A stretch of DNA of 64,000 bases from an uncultured Algimonas sp. GTDB taxonomy: Bacteria > Pseudomonadota > Alphaproteobacteria > Caulobacterales > Maricaulaceae. The notes under the pieces were generated by a model. It made no database searches. It was not told where the DNA came from and worked only from the letters and a program-made list of their open reading frames with translations. A program made the position numbers and the translations under genes. Shown in pieces: positions 25,914-35,416 of this stretch; position 1 is the first letter of the stretch, and each line of letters begins with the position of its first letter. The stretch spans positions 372,001-436,000 of the forward strand of contig NZ_CANMJB010000001.1 of NCBI RefSeq assembly GCF_947498175.1. The letters are read 5' to 3'.

Positions 25914-27827
25914 ATGAAACGTTTCTTCCTCGCCACATCCTGTTTCGCCGCCCTTGGCCTCGGTGCCTGCCAGGACGGTCAGATACGCGATGCGGAAACG
26001 ACAACGGAAGAACTGACGGTGGCCGCGACGACCCAGGTCGAGACCCGGCCGACCGTCCAGGATGCGCGCGAGTTCCTCGAAGACGCCGAAGCCGACATCG
26101 TCGCGGCCAGCGAGATCGGCGCACGGGCCGCCTGGATCAATGCCAACTTCGTGACCGAGGACACGAACGCCCTCGTCGCGCAGACCTCGGCGGAAGGCGC
26201 CAAACTGGCGACGCGGCTGGCCAATGAAGCCAAACGGTTCAACGGCGTGTCCCTGCCCGACGACATGCGCCGCAAGATCGACATGCTCAAGCGCGGGTCG
26301 AACTTCCCGGCCCCGATGCGCGACGGCGCGGCGGAAGAACTTTCCGAAATCATGGCCGGGCTGGACGCAACCTACGCGACCGGCACTTTCGCCATCGACA
26401 CGTCGGATCCCGCCATCGTCGCGGTGCTGGGCGAAGTGGAGGGCGACCGGATCGATCTGGGCCAGGCCGTGCGCCTGATGGCGCAACTGCGCGACCCGGC
26501 GCTGCTGCGGCAGGTCTGGGAAGGCTGGCGCACGATCAGCCCGCCGATGCGCGACGATTATGCGCGCATGGTCGAACTGATCAATGAAGGCGCGCAAGAG
26601 TTGGGCTATGCGGATGCCGGAGCGTTGTGGCGCGGCGGTTACGACATGGATGCGGATGCGTTCGCGACCGAAGTCGATCGTCTCTGGGGACAGGTCAATC
26701 CGCTTTATGAACAGCTGCATTGCTATGTGCGCGGCGCGCTGAACGAAACTTACGGCGACGATGTCGTGCCGCTCGATGCGCCGATCCGCGCCGACCTGCT
26801 CGGCAATATGTGGGCGCAGCAATGGGGCAACATCTACGGCTTGGCCGCGCCGGAGGGTGCGGGCGAAGGCGTGGACGTCACGGCCTTGCTGGAAGAGAAT
26901 GACTATGACGCGATGAAGATGGTCCGGACGGCGGACGACTTCTTCGTTTCCATGGGCTTCGATCCCATGCCCGACACGTTCTGGGAACGCTCGCTGATCA
27001 CCAAGCCGCGCGACCGCGACGTGCAATGCCATGCTTCGGCCTGGAATCTGGACGATATCGAAGATGTCCGGATCAAGATGTGCACCGAGGTGACCGGCGA
27101 GGATTTTCAGACCGTTCACCACGAGATCGGCCACAACATCTACCAGCGCGCCTACAAGGATCAGCCGGTCTTCTACAAGACGGGCGCCAATGACGGTTTC
27201 CACGAAGCGATCGGCGACATGATCGCCCTGTCGATCACGCCCGAATATCTGGTCGAGATCGGCCTTCTGGACGCGGCCGACCTGCCTGGAGAGGATGCGG
27301 ACATCGCCTTGCTGATGCAGACGGCGATGAACAAGATCGCCTTCCTGCCCTTCGGTCTGCTGGTCGACAAATGGCGCTGGCAAGTCTTCAACGGCGTGCT
27401 GGAACCGGCCCAGTACAATGACGGCTGGTGGGCGCTGCGCACCGAATACCAGGGCATCCGCCCGCCGTCGGAGCGTCCAGCCGACGCGTTCGATCCGGGC
27501 GCGAAATACCACATTCCCGGCAATACGCCCTATATGCGTTACTTCCTCGCGCATGTGCTGCAATTCCAGTTCCACAAGGCGGCCTGCGAACAGGCCGGCT
27601 TCGAGGGGCCGCTGCACCGCTGTTCGGTCTACGGGAATGAAGAAGTCGGCGAGCGCTTCAACGCCATGCTGGAAATGGGGGCCTCGCAACCCTGGCCGGA
27701 TGCGCTGGAAGCCTTCACCGGCACGCGCGACATGGACGGCTCCGCGATCCTGGAATACTACGCGCCGCTGATCGATTATCTCGAAACGCAGAACCAAGGC
27801 CGGACCTGCGGCTGGAATCGCGATTAG
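25914..27827 (+). CDS. M2 family dipeptidyl carboxypeptidase lipoprotein (ACE-like)
   Basis: 637 residues from ATG 25914 (GGAG nine bases upstream). Lipoprotein signal MKRFFLATSCFAALGLGAC with Cys19 as lipidation site, so it is envelope-anchored. The zinc site HHEIGH (H403-E404...H407), followed by GFHEAIGDM with the third ligand Glu, is the signature of peptidase family M2 (angiotensin-converting enzyme). Also ACE-like: MGFDPMPDTFWERS, CHASAWNL and HIPGNTPYMRYFLAHVLQFQFH. Releases C-terminal dipeptides, probably for peptide uptake in the periplasm. Bacterial ACE homologs are common in marine proteobacteria. Confidence 0.9.
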   Translation: MKRFFLATSCFAALGLGACQDGQIRDAETTTEELTVAATTQVETRPTVQDAREFLEDAEADIVAASEIGARAAWINANFVTEDTNALVAQTSAEGAKLATRLANEAKRFNGVSLPDDMRRKIDMLKRGSNFPAPMRDGAAEELSEIMAGLDATYATGTFAIDTSDPAIVAVLGEVEGDRIDLGQAVRLMAQLRDPALLRQVWEGWRTISPPMRDDYARMVELINEGAQELGYADAGALWRGGYDMDADAFATEVDRLWGQVNPLYEQLHCYVRGALNETYGDDVVPLDAPIRADLLGNMWAQQWGNIYGLAAPEGAGEGVDVTALLEENDYDAMKMVRTADDFFVSMGFDPMPDTFWERSLITKPRDRDVQCHASAWNLDDIEDVRIKMCTEVTGEDFQTVHHEIGHNIYQRAYKDQPVFYKTGANDGFHEAIGDMIALSITPEYLVEIGLLDAADLPGEDADIALLMQTAMNKIAFLPFGLLVDKWRWQVFNGVLEPAQYNDGWWALRTEYQGIRPPSERPADAFDPGAKYHIPGNTPYMRYFLAHVLQFQFHKAACEQAGFEGPLHRCSVYGNEEVGERFNAMLEMGASQPWPDALEAFTGTRDMDGSAILEYYAPLIDYLETQNQGRTCGWNRD

Positions 27828-27869
27828 GGTTAACCGCGCGGAAAGGGCCGGGCCGCTAGGGCTCGGTCC

Positions 27870-29219
27870 ATGCCGATTCCCGCTGCACAGGACAGGACCA
27901 GACCGCCGACCCGCCTGAACCGGCGGGTCTTGGTCGTCACGGACAATGTGGACGGATCCGTCGCCCTGATCGGACATTTGCGGGCGCTGGGCCTGGATGT
28001 CAGTCTGAGCGCCTATGACGGCACTGGCGCCGTGGACCTTCCCGACCGCAGCCCGTCCGCCGCTCTCTGCTTCCTGTCCGACTATGTCGAACACGGCACC
28101 GACATCGTGGCCCGCATCCGCAACGCCTATGCCCCGCGGGACTTCCCGGTCTTGGGACGCCTGATGCGCGAAGCCGGGGACGATCACCCTTATGACTCCG
28201 TCCTGTACGACCCGGTCCATGCCGTGCAGGTCGCGCAGCGTCTCTATTCGCTGATCCGTCTCGGACAGATGGAGGCCGAAATCATCCGGCGCCAAGCCAC
28301 GTTGCGGGACAGTTTCGGGCAGGACTTCGAGCTGGCCGATACGCCCTTGCGCCAGCCGTTCCGCGTTCTCTTCATCGGCAAGGCCGACCCGGCCTATATG
28401 GCGGTCGTGAACGCGTTGCAGGACAAGAACGTCGATGTGATCGCCGCCTTCACCTCGTTTTCCGCTTTCGACTATCTGCACGAAAGTTCGTTCGACGCCG
28501 TCGTCATCAATGCGCGCCATGGCAGCGAGCCGGCCATGACCATCGCGGAAACGATGCGGCGCAACCCGCAACTGTTTCACGTTCCGACGTTGCTGTTGGT
28601 GAACGGCGCCGAGTTCCGCGAGGCCGATGTCGCCTATTCACACGGCATCAAGGACGTGATCGACGCCGAAGCGCCCCTGTTCGAAGTCAGCGGCCGCATC
28701 CTCGAACTCGCGAACGACTGCCGGATTCACCGCCAGCTGAAAGACGAATTCGACCATATGGGCGGGCCGGACTGTTCCGATCCGGAGACGGGCGTGATGA
28801 ACGCCCGGTTCCTGGAACCGCATTTGCGCCGCGTCAGCCATGATTGCCGCAGGCGCGGCGTTCCGCTGGGCATCATGACCCTGAAACTGACCGCGCGGTC
28901 CACGGCCGACCTTCCGGTCGAGACGGTCGCGTCGGCCTATGCGCAGTCGGTCCGCACCGTCTCCGGCGTGGTGCGGATGCAGGACATCGTCGCGCGCATG
29001 GACCGGACCTCGGTCATCATCGCCTTCCCGGAGGAGAACCGGCAGGACGTCGCCCGGATCGCCGCACGCATCAAGGCCCTGATCGAAACGTCCACTTTCC
29101 CGCAGATCGAGGGAGCCGGGCTGCGCATGGGCGCCGAAACGGCGATCATGATGCAAGACGATGCGCAGCATGCCCCTAACCCCAGGCGGGCGCCGGGCGC
29201 GATGACGCTGGCGGTCTAG
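27870..29219 (+). CDS. PopA-like protein: two receiver-like domains plus degenerate GGDEF domain
   Basis: 449 residues. Residues ~19-130 and ~164-270 look like receiver domains (RVLVVTDNVDGSVALIGHL; FRVLFIGKADPAYMAVVNAL). The second has DAVVINA where the phospho-Asp strand should be, so it is probably not phosphorylated. From ~300 a GGDEF domain starts with SDPETGVMNARFLEPHLR. At the catalytic loop, GGDEF is replaced by DRTSV (378-382), so cyclase activity should be lost, but the inhibitory-site motif RxxD is kept as RMQD (369-372) at the right five-residue distance. That combination matches Caulobacter PopA, a c-di-GMP effector for cell-cycle proteolysis. Function here is inference. Confidence 0.75.
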   Translation: MPIPAAQDRTRPPTRLNRRVLVVTDNVDGSVALIGHLRALGLDVSLSAYDGTGAVDLPDRSPSAALCFLSDYVEHGTDIVARIRNAYAPRDFPVLGRLMREAGDDHPYDSVLYDPVHAVQVAQRLYSLIRLGQMEAEIIRRQATLRDSFGQDFELADTPLRQPFRVLFIGKADPAYMAVVNALQDKNVDVIAAFTSFSAFDYLHESSFDAVVINARHGSEPAMTIAETMRRNPQLFHVPTLLLVNGAEFREADVAYSHGIKDVIDAEAPLFEVSGRILELANDCRIHRQLKDEFDHMGGPDCSDPETGVMNARFLEPHLRRVSHDCRRRGVPLGIMTLKLTARSTADLPVETVASAYAQSVRTVSGVVRMQDIVARMDRTSVIIAFPEENRQDVARIAARIKALIETSTFPQIEGAGLRMGAETAIMMQDDAQHAPNPRRAPGAMTLAV

Positions 29220-29255
29220 TCTTGGCGGGTCTAGTCTAAGGCGGGTCTAGTCTAG
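29211..29255. repeat. Three-copy short tandem repeat spanning two stop codons
   Basis: Three near-identical units of 14-16 bp, core GCGGGTCTAGTCTA, run from the end of the PopA-like gene into the end of mfd. Stops of both convergent genes (TAG 29217-29219 and the mfd stop at 29252-29254) lie within it. Looks like slippage expansion of the TCTAG stop region. Confidence 0.7.
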
Positions 29256-32200
29256 GCGACTTCCTTCACATCGCTGTCGACGATGAGCGCCTTGACCGCG
29301 CGTTCGGCACCCTGGACCCGGGCTTTGGGCGTTCCGAAGCTGCCCTGGACGAGAATGGTCTGGTCCGGTCGCAACCGCCAGCCGCTATTCTGCGTGATGG
29401 CGTTCATGACGGCGCTTGGATCGGTCACGTCCTCGTGGCGCATGCTCAGAACGACGCCCTTGGGTCCGGCATCGACCTTCGCTACATGAGCTTTACGGCA
29501 CAAGCGTTTGATCTTCATGACTTTCAACAGCGCATCGACCTCGTCCGGCAACGGTCCGAACCGGTCGATCAGCTCGGCCGCGAGCGCGTCGCTGTCGGTA
29601 TCGGTTTCGAGATCCGAAATGCGGCGGTAGAGCGACAGGCGTAGATTGAGGTCTTCGACGTAATCTTCGGGGATCAGGACCGCGACGCCCAGATTGACCT
29701 GCGGCGTCCAGCTCTGGTCATGGGCCGTGTCGTCGTCCTTCAGCTCCGCGACCGCTTCCTCCAGCATGTGCTGGTAAAGCTCCACGCCCAATTCCTTGAC
29801 GTGACCGGATTGCTCCTCGCCCAGCGGGTTGCCGCCGCCGCGCATGTCCAGATCGTGGCTGGCCAGGGTGAAGCCCGCGCCCAACGTGTCGAGCGATTGC
29901 AGCACTTTGAGCCGCTGCTGCGCACCCGGCGTGGCGACATGTTCGTCCGGCATGGTCAGGTAGGCATAGGCACGCGTCTTGGCCCGGCCGACCCGGCCGC
30001 GCATCTGGTAGAGCTGCGCGAGGCCGAACTTGTCGGCGCGGTTGATGATCATGGTGTTGGCGGTCGGAATGTCGATCCCGCTCTCGATGATCGAAGTCGA
30101 AAGCAACACGTCATATTCGCCGTCATAAAAGGCGCTCATGATGTCGTCGAGCGCGCCCGCCGCCATCTGGCCGTGGGCGATGACATACTTCACTTCCGGC
30201 ACGTTCGTCCGCAGGAACTCTTCCAATCGCGGAATGTCGGCAATGCGCGGCGTGACGTAGTAGCTCTGCCCGCCCCGATACTTCTCGCGCAACAGCGCCT
30301 TTCGGATCGACACTTCGTCGAACGGCAGCACATAGGTCCGCACGGCCAACCGGTCCACGGGCGGCGTTGCGATCAGCGACAGGTCGCGGATGCCCGTCAG
30401 CGCCATCTGCAGGGTGCGTGGGATCGGCGTCGCCGTCAGGGTCAGCATGTGAACATCCGCGCGCAAGGCCTTGAGCCTTTCCTTGTGACGGACGCCGAAA
30501 CGCTGTTCCTCGTCCACCACGACCAGACCAAGGTTCTGGAACGACACCTGCTTGGACAGGACCGCATGGGTGCCGACGACGATATCGATTTCGCCCTTGG
30601 CCAGAGCCTCGCGGGTCAGCTTCGCATCTTTGGCCGGGACCAGCCTCGAGAGCTGCCGCACCTTGACCGGCATGCCGCGGAAGCGCTCGGAAAAGGTCTT
30701 GAAGTGCTGGCGCGCCAGCAAAGTCGTCGGCGCCACGACCGCGACCTGCCGGCCCGTGATCGCCACGGCGAAGGCGGCGCGCAAGGCGACTTCGGTCTTG
30801 CCGAAGCCGACATCGCCGCAGATCAACCGGTCCATCGGCTTGCCGGACGTCAGGTCGCCGAAAACGTCCTTGATCGCGTTCAGCTGATCGTCGGTCTCCG
30901 CATAGGGAAAGCGCGCGGCAAACTCGTTATAGGCACCGTCGTCGATCTCGATGGGTTCGATCGTCTTCATCGCCCGCTTGGCGGCGATCTTGATCAGCTC
31001 CGCCGCCATTTCGCGCAGGCGGCCCTTGGCCTTGGCCTTGCGCGACTGCCACGCCACCCCGCCCAGCCGGTCCAGAACGGCGTTCTCGTTGGCATTGCCG
31101 TAGCGCGACAGCAGTTCGATATTCTCGACCGGGAGGTAGAGTTTCGCGCCCTGAGCGTATTCCAGCTCCAGCGTATCGTGCGGCGCGCCGCCAACGTCCA
31201 GCGTCTTCAGCCCCAGATAGCGCCCGACGCCGTGGTCGATATGGACGACGAGGTCGCTCGGATTGAGCGCGCTGGCTTCGGCGATGAAGTTCTTCGCCCG
31301 TCGCTTGCGTCCCCGATTGACGAGGCGGTCGCCGAGAATGTCCTGCTCGGAGATGACGGCGAGGTCGGCGTCCGGACCCGGCATCACGAAACCCTGCTCC
31401 AGCGGCAGCACGACCGCCCTCACCTCGCCCGGTCCGATGTCGAACGCGGCGCGGCCGTCGCGCGCCATCGGCACGATGACGCCTTGGTCTTCCAGCACGT
31501 TGGTCAGCCGTTCACGCGACCCTTCCGACCAGGCCGCCATCCAGACGCGGTGCTTGGTCTCTCGCAGGGCCTGGACATGCCGCGCGACCGAATCGAAGAC
31601 GTTGACCCCTTCCGTCTGGCGTTCGGCCAGGAAACTACGTCCGGTGCGCGCGCCGAAGTCGACCTTGTCGCCCTCGTCCGGCGCGTCGAATGCCGTGTGC
31701 TGGCGGACCCGTAACGGCGCCGTCAGTTCCGCGAGCTCGGACGGCGGGATGTAGAGCGCGTCGGTCGGCAGCGGCCGGTACAGCCCCGCCGTCTTGGCCG
31801 GGTCGCCAGAGCCTGTGTCGCGGGCGTCCTGGTGCTCGCGCCGCGATGTGTAGAAATCCTCGATCAGCGCCTCGCGTTCCGCCATTGCCTCGTTTGCGAG
31901 GCCGTCGAAGGCGATCAGCGCTTGCGGACCGACATAGTCGAGCACGCTTTCCGCATGGTCGTAGAAAAGCGGCAGATAATGTTCGATGCCTTGCGGCCGA
32001 ATCCCGTCCGTTACGGCCGCATAGACGGGATCGCGGCTCACTCCGCCGCCGAAGGCCGCGATATAGCTCTTGCGGAACTGGCTCATCGTGTCGTCTTCGA
32101 TGAAGACTTCGCTGACCGGTGCGAGCGTCAGGCTCTTCAAGGCGTTCGTCGTGCGTTGCGAGTCCACGTCGAACTCGCGCAACGACTCCAGCTCGTCGCC

Positions 32201-32761
32201 GAAGAAGTCCAGCCGCAAAGGTGCCTTGCGGGTCGGCGGGAATATGTCGATCAGACCCCCGCGCACGGCATAGTCGCCCGGCTCGACAACGGTGGACGCG
32301 CGGACATAGCCGTTGCGCGACAGGTAGTTTTCCAGATCCTCGCGCCGGACATCGTCGCCGACCTTGGCGCGGAAGCCCGCCGCCTTGATGACCTTCCGGG
32401 GCGGCACGCGCTGCAGGATCGCCGCGACCGTCGTCACGACGATCAAAGGTTTGGACGCCTTGACGGCCAACAGGCTGTAGAGCGCCCCGGCCCGTCGTGC
32501 GGCCAGCACGCGACTGGGCGACACGCGATCATAGGGCAAGGCGTCCCAGGCCGGCAGGTTCAGAACCGGCACATCGGGTTGGAAGAAACGGCAGGCCGCG
32601 GTGAAGGACGCCGCCCGGGCATCGTCCCGCGCCACGAACAGCACGCGCCCCGAAGTCCTGACCGCCGCGCGCGTCACGACGAGCGCATCGGCGCCTTCGG
32701 GCAGGCCGGCGGCCGTCAGGCGAAGGTCGGGACCGACATATCGGGAAAGCTGTATCTGCAT
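29252..32761 (-). CDS. mfd: Transcription-repair coupling factor Mfd
   Basis: 1169 residues, normal length. The N-terminal UvrB-like module (VLNLPAWDALPYDRVSPS, DYAVRGGLIDIFPP), RNA-polymerase-interaction region around GVGRYLGLKTLDVGGAPHDTLELEYA, then a RecG-like translocase: FPYAETDDQLNAIKDV, LICGDVGFGKTEVALRAAF, VVDEEQRFGVRHKE, TATPIPRTLQMAL, and the TRG region. It removes stalled RNA polymerase and recruits UvrA. Downstream of sdhE by 144 bp on the same strand. Confidence 0.97.
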   Translation of the reverse strand: MQIQLSRYVGPDLRLTAAGLPEGADALVVTRAAVRTSGRVLFVARDDARAASFTAACRFFQPDVPVLNLPAWDALPYDRVSPSRVLAARRAGALYSLLAVKASKPLIVVTTVAAILQRVPPRKVIKAAGFRAKVGDDVRREDLENYLSRNGYVRASTVVEPGDYAVRGGLIDIFPPTRKAPLRLDFFGDELESLREFDVDSQRTTNALKSLTLAPVSEVFIEDDTMSQFRKSYIAAFGGGVSRDPVYAAVTDGIRPQGIEHYLPLFYDHAESVLDYVGPQALIAFDGLANEAMAEREALIEDFYTSRREHQDARDTGSGDPAKTAGLYRPLPTDALYIPPSELAELTAPLRVRQHTAFDAPDEGDKVDFGARTGRSFLAERQTEGVNVFDSVARHVQALRETKHRVWMAAWSEGSRERLTNVLEDQGVIVPMARDGRAAFDIGPGEVRAVVLPLEQGFVMPGPDADLAVISEQDILGDRLVNRGRKRRAKNFIAEASALNPSDLVVHIDHGVGRYLGLKTLDVGGAPHDTLELEYAQGAKLYLPVENIELLSRYGNANENAVLDRLGGVAWQSRKAKAKGRLREMAAELIKIAAKRAMKTIEPIEIDDGAYNEFAARFPYAETDDQLNAIKDVFGDLTSGKPMDRLICGDVGFGKTEVALRAAFAVAITGRQVAVVAPTTLLARQHFKTFSERFRGMPVKVRQLSRLVPAKDAKLTREALAKGEIDIVVGTHAVLSKQVSFQNLGLVVVDEEQRFGVRHKERLKALRADVHMLTLTATPIPRTLQMALTGIRDLSLIATPPVDRLAVRTYVLPFDEVSIRKALLREKYRGGQSYYVTPRIADIPRLEEFLRTNVPEVKYVIAHGQMAAGALDDIMSAFYDGEYDVLLSTSIIESGIDIPTANTMIINRADKFGLAQLYQMRGRVGRAKTRAYAYLTMPDEHVATPGAQQRLKVLQSLDTLGAGFTLASHDLDMRGGGNPLGEEQSGHVKELGVELYQHMLEEAVAELKDDDTAHDQSWTPQVNLGVAVLIPEDYVEDLNLRLSLYRRISDLETDTDSDALAAELIDRFGPLPDEVDALLKVMKIKRLCRKAHVAKVDAGPKGVVLSMRHEDVTDPSAVMNAITQNSGWRLRPDQTILVQGSFGTPKARVQGAERAVKALIVDSDVKEVA

Positions 32762-32905
32762 GACGGTTACGAAGCGCTTGAGAGGTTCGGCGGTTCCTAT
32801 GAGCGCCTAGCAAGGGCTTCAATAGAAAATGCAGGCCGTTGTTCGACGACGCAGGCCCGTGGAGTCATAACCGGCCATGCATGCCGGGAACGAGGGTTGG
32901 GCCTG

Positions 32906-33193
32906 TCAGCCGACTTTCGGGCGGTAGGTCCGCAAACGCTCCAACAAAGGGGTCTCGTAATTGGCCGGCACGGGCAAAGTTTGGGTGATCCAGGCATAGA
33001 TGTCGTGATCCTTCGCGCCGAGCAGATCCTCGAACATCAGAACTTCGGATTCGCTCAAGCCCGGCCCATGTTCACGCGCGAAACCGCCCAGGATCATGTC
33101 CGCTTCCTTGAAGCCCCGGTAGTGCGCTCGGTGGATCAGCCGCTTGCGGCGCGTTTCCAGGTCGAGGTCGTCTTGCGTGTCCATCGTATCCAT
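32906..33193 (-). CDS. sdhE: FAD assembly factor SdhE
   Basis: 95 residues. RRKRLIHRAHYRGFKEADMILGGFA contains the RGxxE-type motif (here RGFKE) of SdhE/YgfY, the protein that attaches FAD to succinate dehydrogenase flavoprotein. The rest (FEDLLGAKDHDIYAWITQTLPVP) is typical. Neighbouring mfd and divergent recG is the standard alphaproteobacterial arrangement. The 81-bp gap to recG must hold both promoters. Confidence 0.93.
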   Translation of the reverse strand: MDTMDTQDDLDLETRRKRLIHRAHYRGFKEADMILGGFAREHGPGLSESEVLMFEDLLGAKDHDIYAWITQTLPVPANYETPLLERLRTYRPKVG

Positions 33194-33274
33194 GAGCCTC
33201 CCTAGGACGCTAGGACTGGATTGTCACCGCCGCGACGCTTGCGCGCGCGCTCTTGCCGCGCCACATCTGCCGCC

Positions 33275-35377
33275 GTGAGACCGCCTATCCTCAATCCCTG
33301 GTTCGCCGACATCCGCTCGTTGACCGGCGTCGGCGACAAGGTAGCCGACGCGCTGGAGCGGGCCTTCACCGTGCGCGCCCCGGCCCGGCTGCGCGACCTC
33401 CTGCTGACGCCGCCAGCGTCCTTGATCGACCGGTCCAACCGTCCGGGCATTGCGGGCGCGATGCAGGGCGACGTGGCGACTTTCCTCATCACGGTCGGTC
33501 GGCATACGCCGCCATCGACCAAATCGCGACCCTACCGGATCAAGGTCTATGACGATACGGGCGAGATGACGCTGGTCTTCTTCAAGTCCTACGGCTCGAC
33601 GCTGCAACGGCAATTCCCCGAAGGTGCGCAGCGGCTGATCTCCGGCAAGGTCGAGATCTATCAGGCCGAAGCGCAGATGACCCATCCGGACTACATCCTC
33701 GCGCCCGACAAGGCGGACGAACTCCCGACCTATGAGCCCGTCTATCCGCTCACGGCTGGATTGTCGCCGAAGGTGGCGCGCAAGTCGGTCTGGTCCGCCC
33801 TGGAGAAAGTCAGTCTGGGCGAAGCCCTGCCGGAATGGCTCGACCCGGATTTCATCAAGGCCAATGAGTGGCCGGGCTTCAACGAGGCCGTGCTGCGCCT
33901 GCATCAACCCGATCACGTGGTGGATGTGTCGCCCAGCGCCCCGCCCTTGCGTCGTCTTGCCTATGACGAACTGTTCGCCAAACAGCTCGCCATGGCGCTG
34001 GTGCGCGAACGCAACCGCGCGATGAAAGGCGAGGCGCTGGCGGCCAAGGGCGAATATGTGCAGGACGTGTTGGGAGGGTCGCCCTTTCCGCCGACCGGGG
34101 CGCAGAGCCGCGCCTTCGAGGAGATCAAGGCCGACATGCAATCGCCGTCACGCATGGCGCGACTGCTGCAAGGCGATGTCGGCGCAGGCAAGACGTTCGT
34201 CGCCGCCTTGGCCGCCGCCTATGCCTGCGAAGCGGGGGCGCAGGTCGCCGTCATGGCCCCGACGGAAATCCTCGCGCGCCAGCACGCCGACACCCTGTCG
34301 CAGATGCTGGACCCCGCCGGATTGACGGTCGAGGCCCTGACGGGCCGCGACAAAGGCGGGCAGCGCAAGGCGATCAATACCGGCCTCGCCCAAGGCCACA
34401 TCGATGTCGTGGTCGGTACGCACGCCCTGTTCCAGGACGGGGTGGAGTTCGGCCGGCTCGGGCTGGTCGTCATCGACGAACAGCACCGCTTTGGCGTGCG
34501 GGACCGGTTGCGACTGACGGAAAAAGGCGACGCGCCGGACCTGCTGGTCATGACGGCGACGCCGATCCCGCGGACCCTGGCCCTGACCAGCTACGGCGAT
34601 CTTGACATTTCGATCCTGGACGAAAAGCCCGCCGGTCGGCAGCCGATCCAGACGGTCGCCCTGCCCCTGCAGCGCATGGACGACGTCATCGACGCCATCG
34701 GTCGCGCCGTGGAGGCGGGCGACCAGGCCTATTGGGTCTGCCCGCTGGTCGAAGACAGCGACGTCAGCGATCTGGGCAGCGCCGAGGACCGGCACCGCCA
34801 GCTGACGGCCATATTCGGCGAGAAGGTCGGTCTTCTGCACGGCCGCATGAATGCGCTGGAAAAGGAATCGGTCAGTCGCGCCTTCAAGGCGGGGCGCTAC
34901 GACATTCTCGTCGCCACGACCGTCATAGAGGTCGGCGTCGATGCGCCCAACGCCACCGTCATGGTGATCGAACATGCCGAACGGTTCGGTCTGGCCCAGC
35001 TGCACCAATTGCGCGGCCGTGTCGGACGTGGCGACAAGGCCTCATCCTGCATCCTGCTCTACAAGAACCCGCTGTCGCAAAACGGCAAGGAACGGCTCAA
35101 CATCCTGCGGGAGAGCGAAGACGGGTTCCTGATCGCCGAAAAGGATTGGGAGTTGCGCGGGTCCGGCGACCTGCTCGGCGCGGCGCAGTCCGGTCTGCCG
35201 CGCTTCCGCCTCGCCAATCTGGACAAGCACCGCGACCTGCTGGAAACGGCGACGCAGGATGCGCGCCTGCTGGTCGAACGCGATCCCGCTTTGACGAGCG
35301 AGCGGGGACAGGCCGCGCGCGTGCTGCTCTATCTGTTCGAACAGGACCACGGCATCGCCATGATGCGCGCGGGGTGA
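33275..35377 (+). CDS. recG: ATP-dependent DNA helicase RecG
   Basis: 700 residues from GTG 33275 (VRPPILNPWFADI); a longer reading adds an Arg-rich non-family stretch. Wedge domain with OB fold (YRIKVYDDTGEMTLVFFKSYGS), helicase motifs LLQGDVGAGKTFVAALAAAY, VVIDEQHRFGVRDR, MTATPIPRTLAL, VEVGVDAPNATVMVIEHAERFGLAQLHQLRGRVGRG. Remodels stalled replication forks and Holliday junctions. Confidence 0.96.
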   Translation: MRPPILNPWFADIRSLTGVGDKVADALERAFTVRAPARLRDLLLTPPASLIDRSNRPGIAGAMQGDVATFLITVGRHTPPSTKSRPYRIKVYDDTGEMTLVFFKSYGSTLQRQFPEGAQRLISGKVEIYQAEAQMTHPDYILAPDKADELPTYEPVYPLTAGLSPKVARKSVWSALEKVSLGEALPEWLDPDFIKANEWPGFNEAVLRLHQPDHVVDVSPSAPPLRRLAYDELFAKQLAMALVRERNRAMKGEALAAKGEYVQDVLGGSPFPPTGAQSRAFEEIKADMQSPSRMARLLQGDVGAGKTFVAALAAAYACEAGAQVAVMAPTEILARQHADTLSQMLDPAGLTVEALTGRDKGGQRKAINTGLAQGHIDVVVGTHALFQDGVEFGRLGLVVIDEQHRFGVRDRLRLTEKGDAPDLLVMTATPIPRTLALTSYGDLDISILDEKPAGRQPIQTVALPLQRMDDVIDAIGRAVEAGDQAYWVCPLVEDSDVSDLGSAEDRHRQLTAIFGEKVGLLHGRMNALEKESVSRAFKAGRYDILVATTVIEVGVDAPNATVMVIEHAERFGLAQLHQLRGRVGRGDKASSCILLYKNPLSQNGKERLNILRESEDGFLIAEKDWELRGSGDLLGAAQSGLPRFRLANLDKHRDLLETATQDARLLVERDPALTSERGQAARVLLYLFEQDHGIAMMRAG

Positions 35378-35416
35378 TTGGATTTCCTGCACCGCTGAGA
35401 CTCCCAGCGGCTGGCC

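Noticed and set aside
25806-28580. A 924-codon open frame on the minus strand
   Set aside because: Antisense to the M2 peptidase and PopA-like genes; no family features, biased composition.
29720-31714. A 664-codon open frame on the plus strand
   Set aside because: Antisense shadow of mfd.
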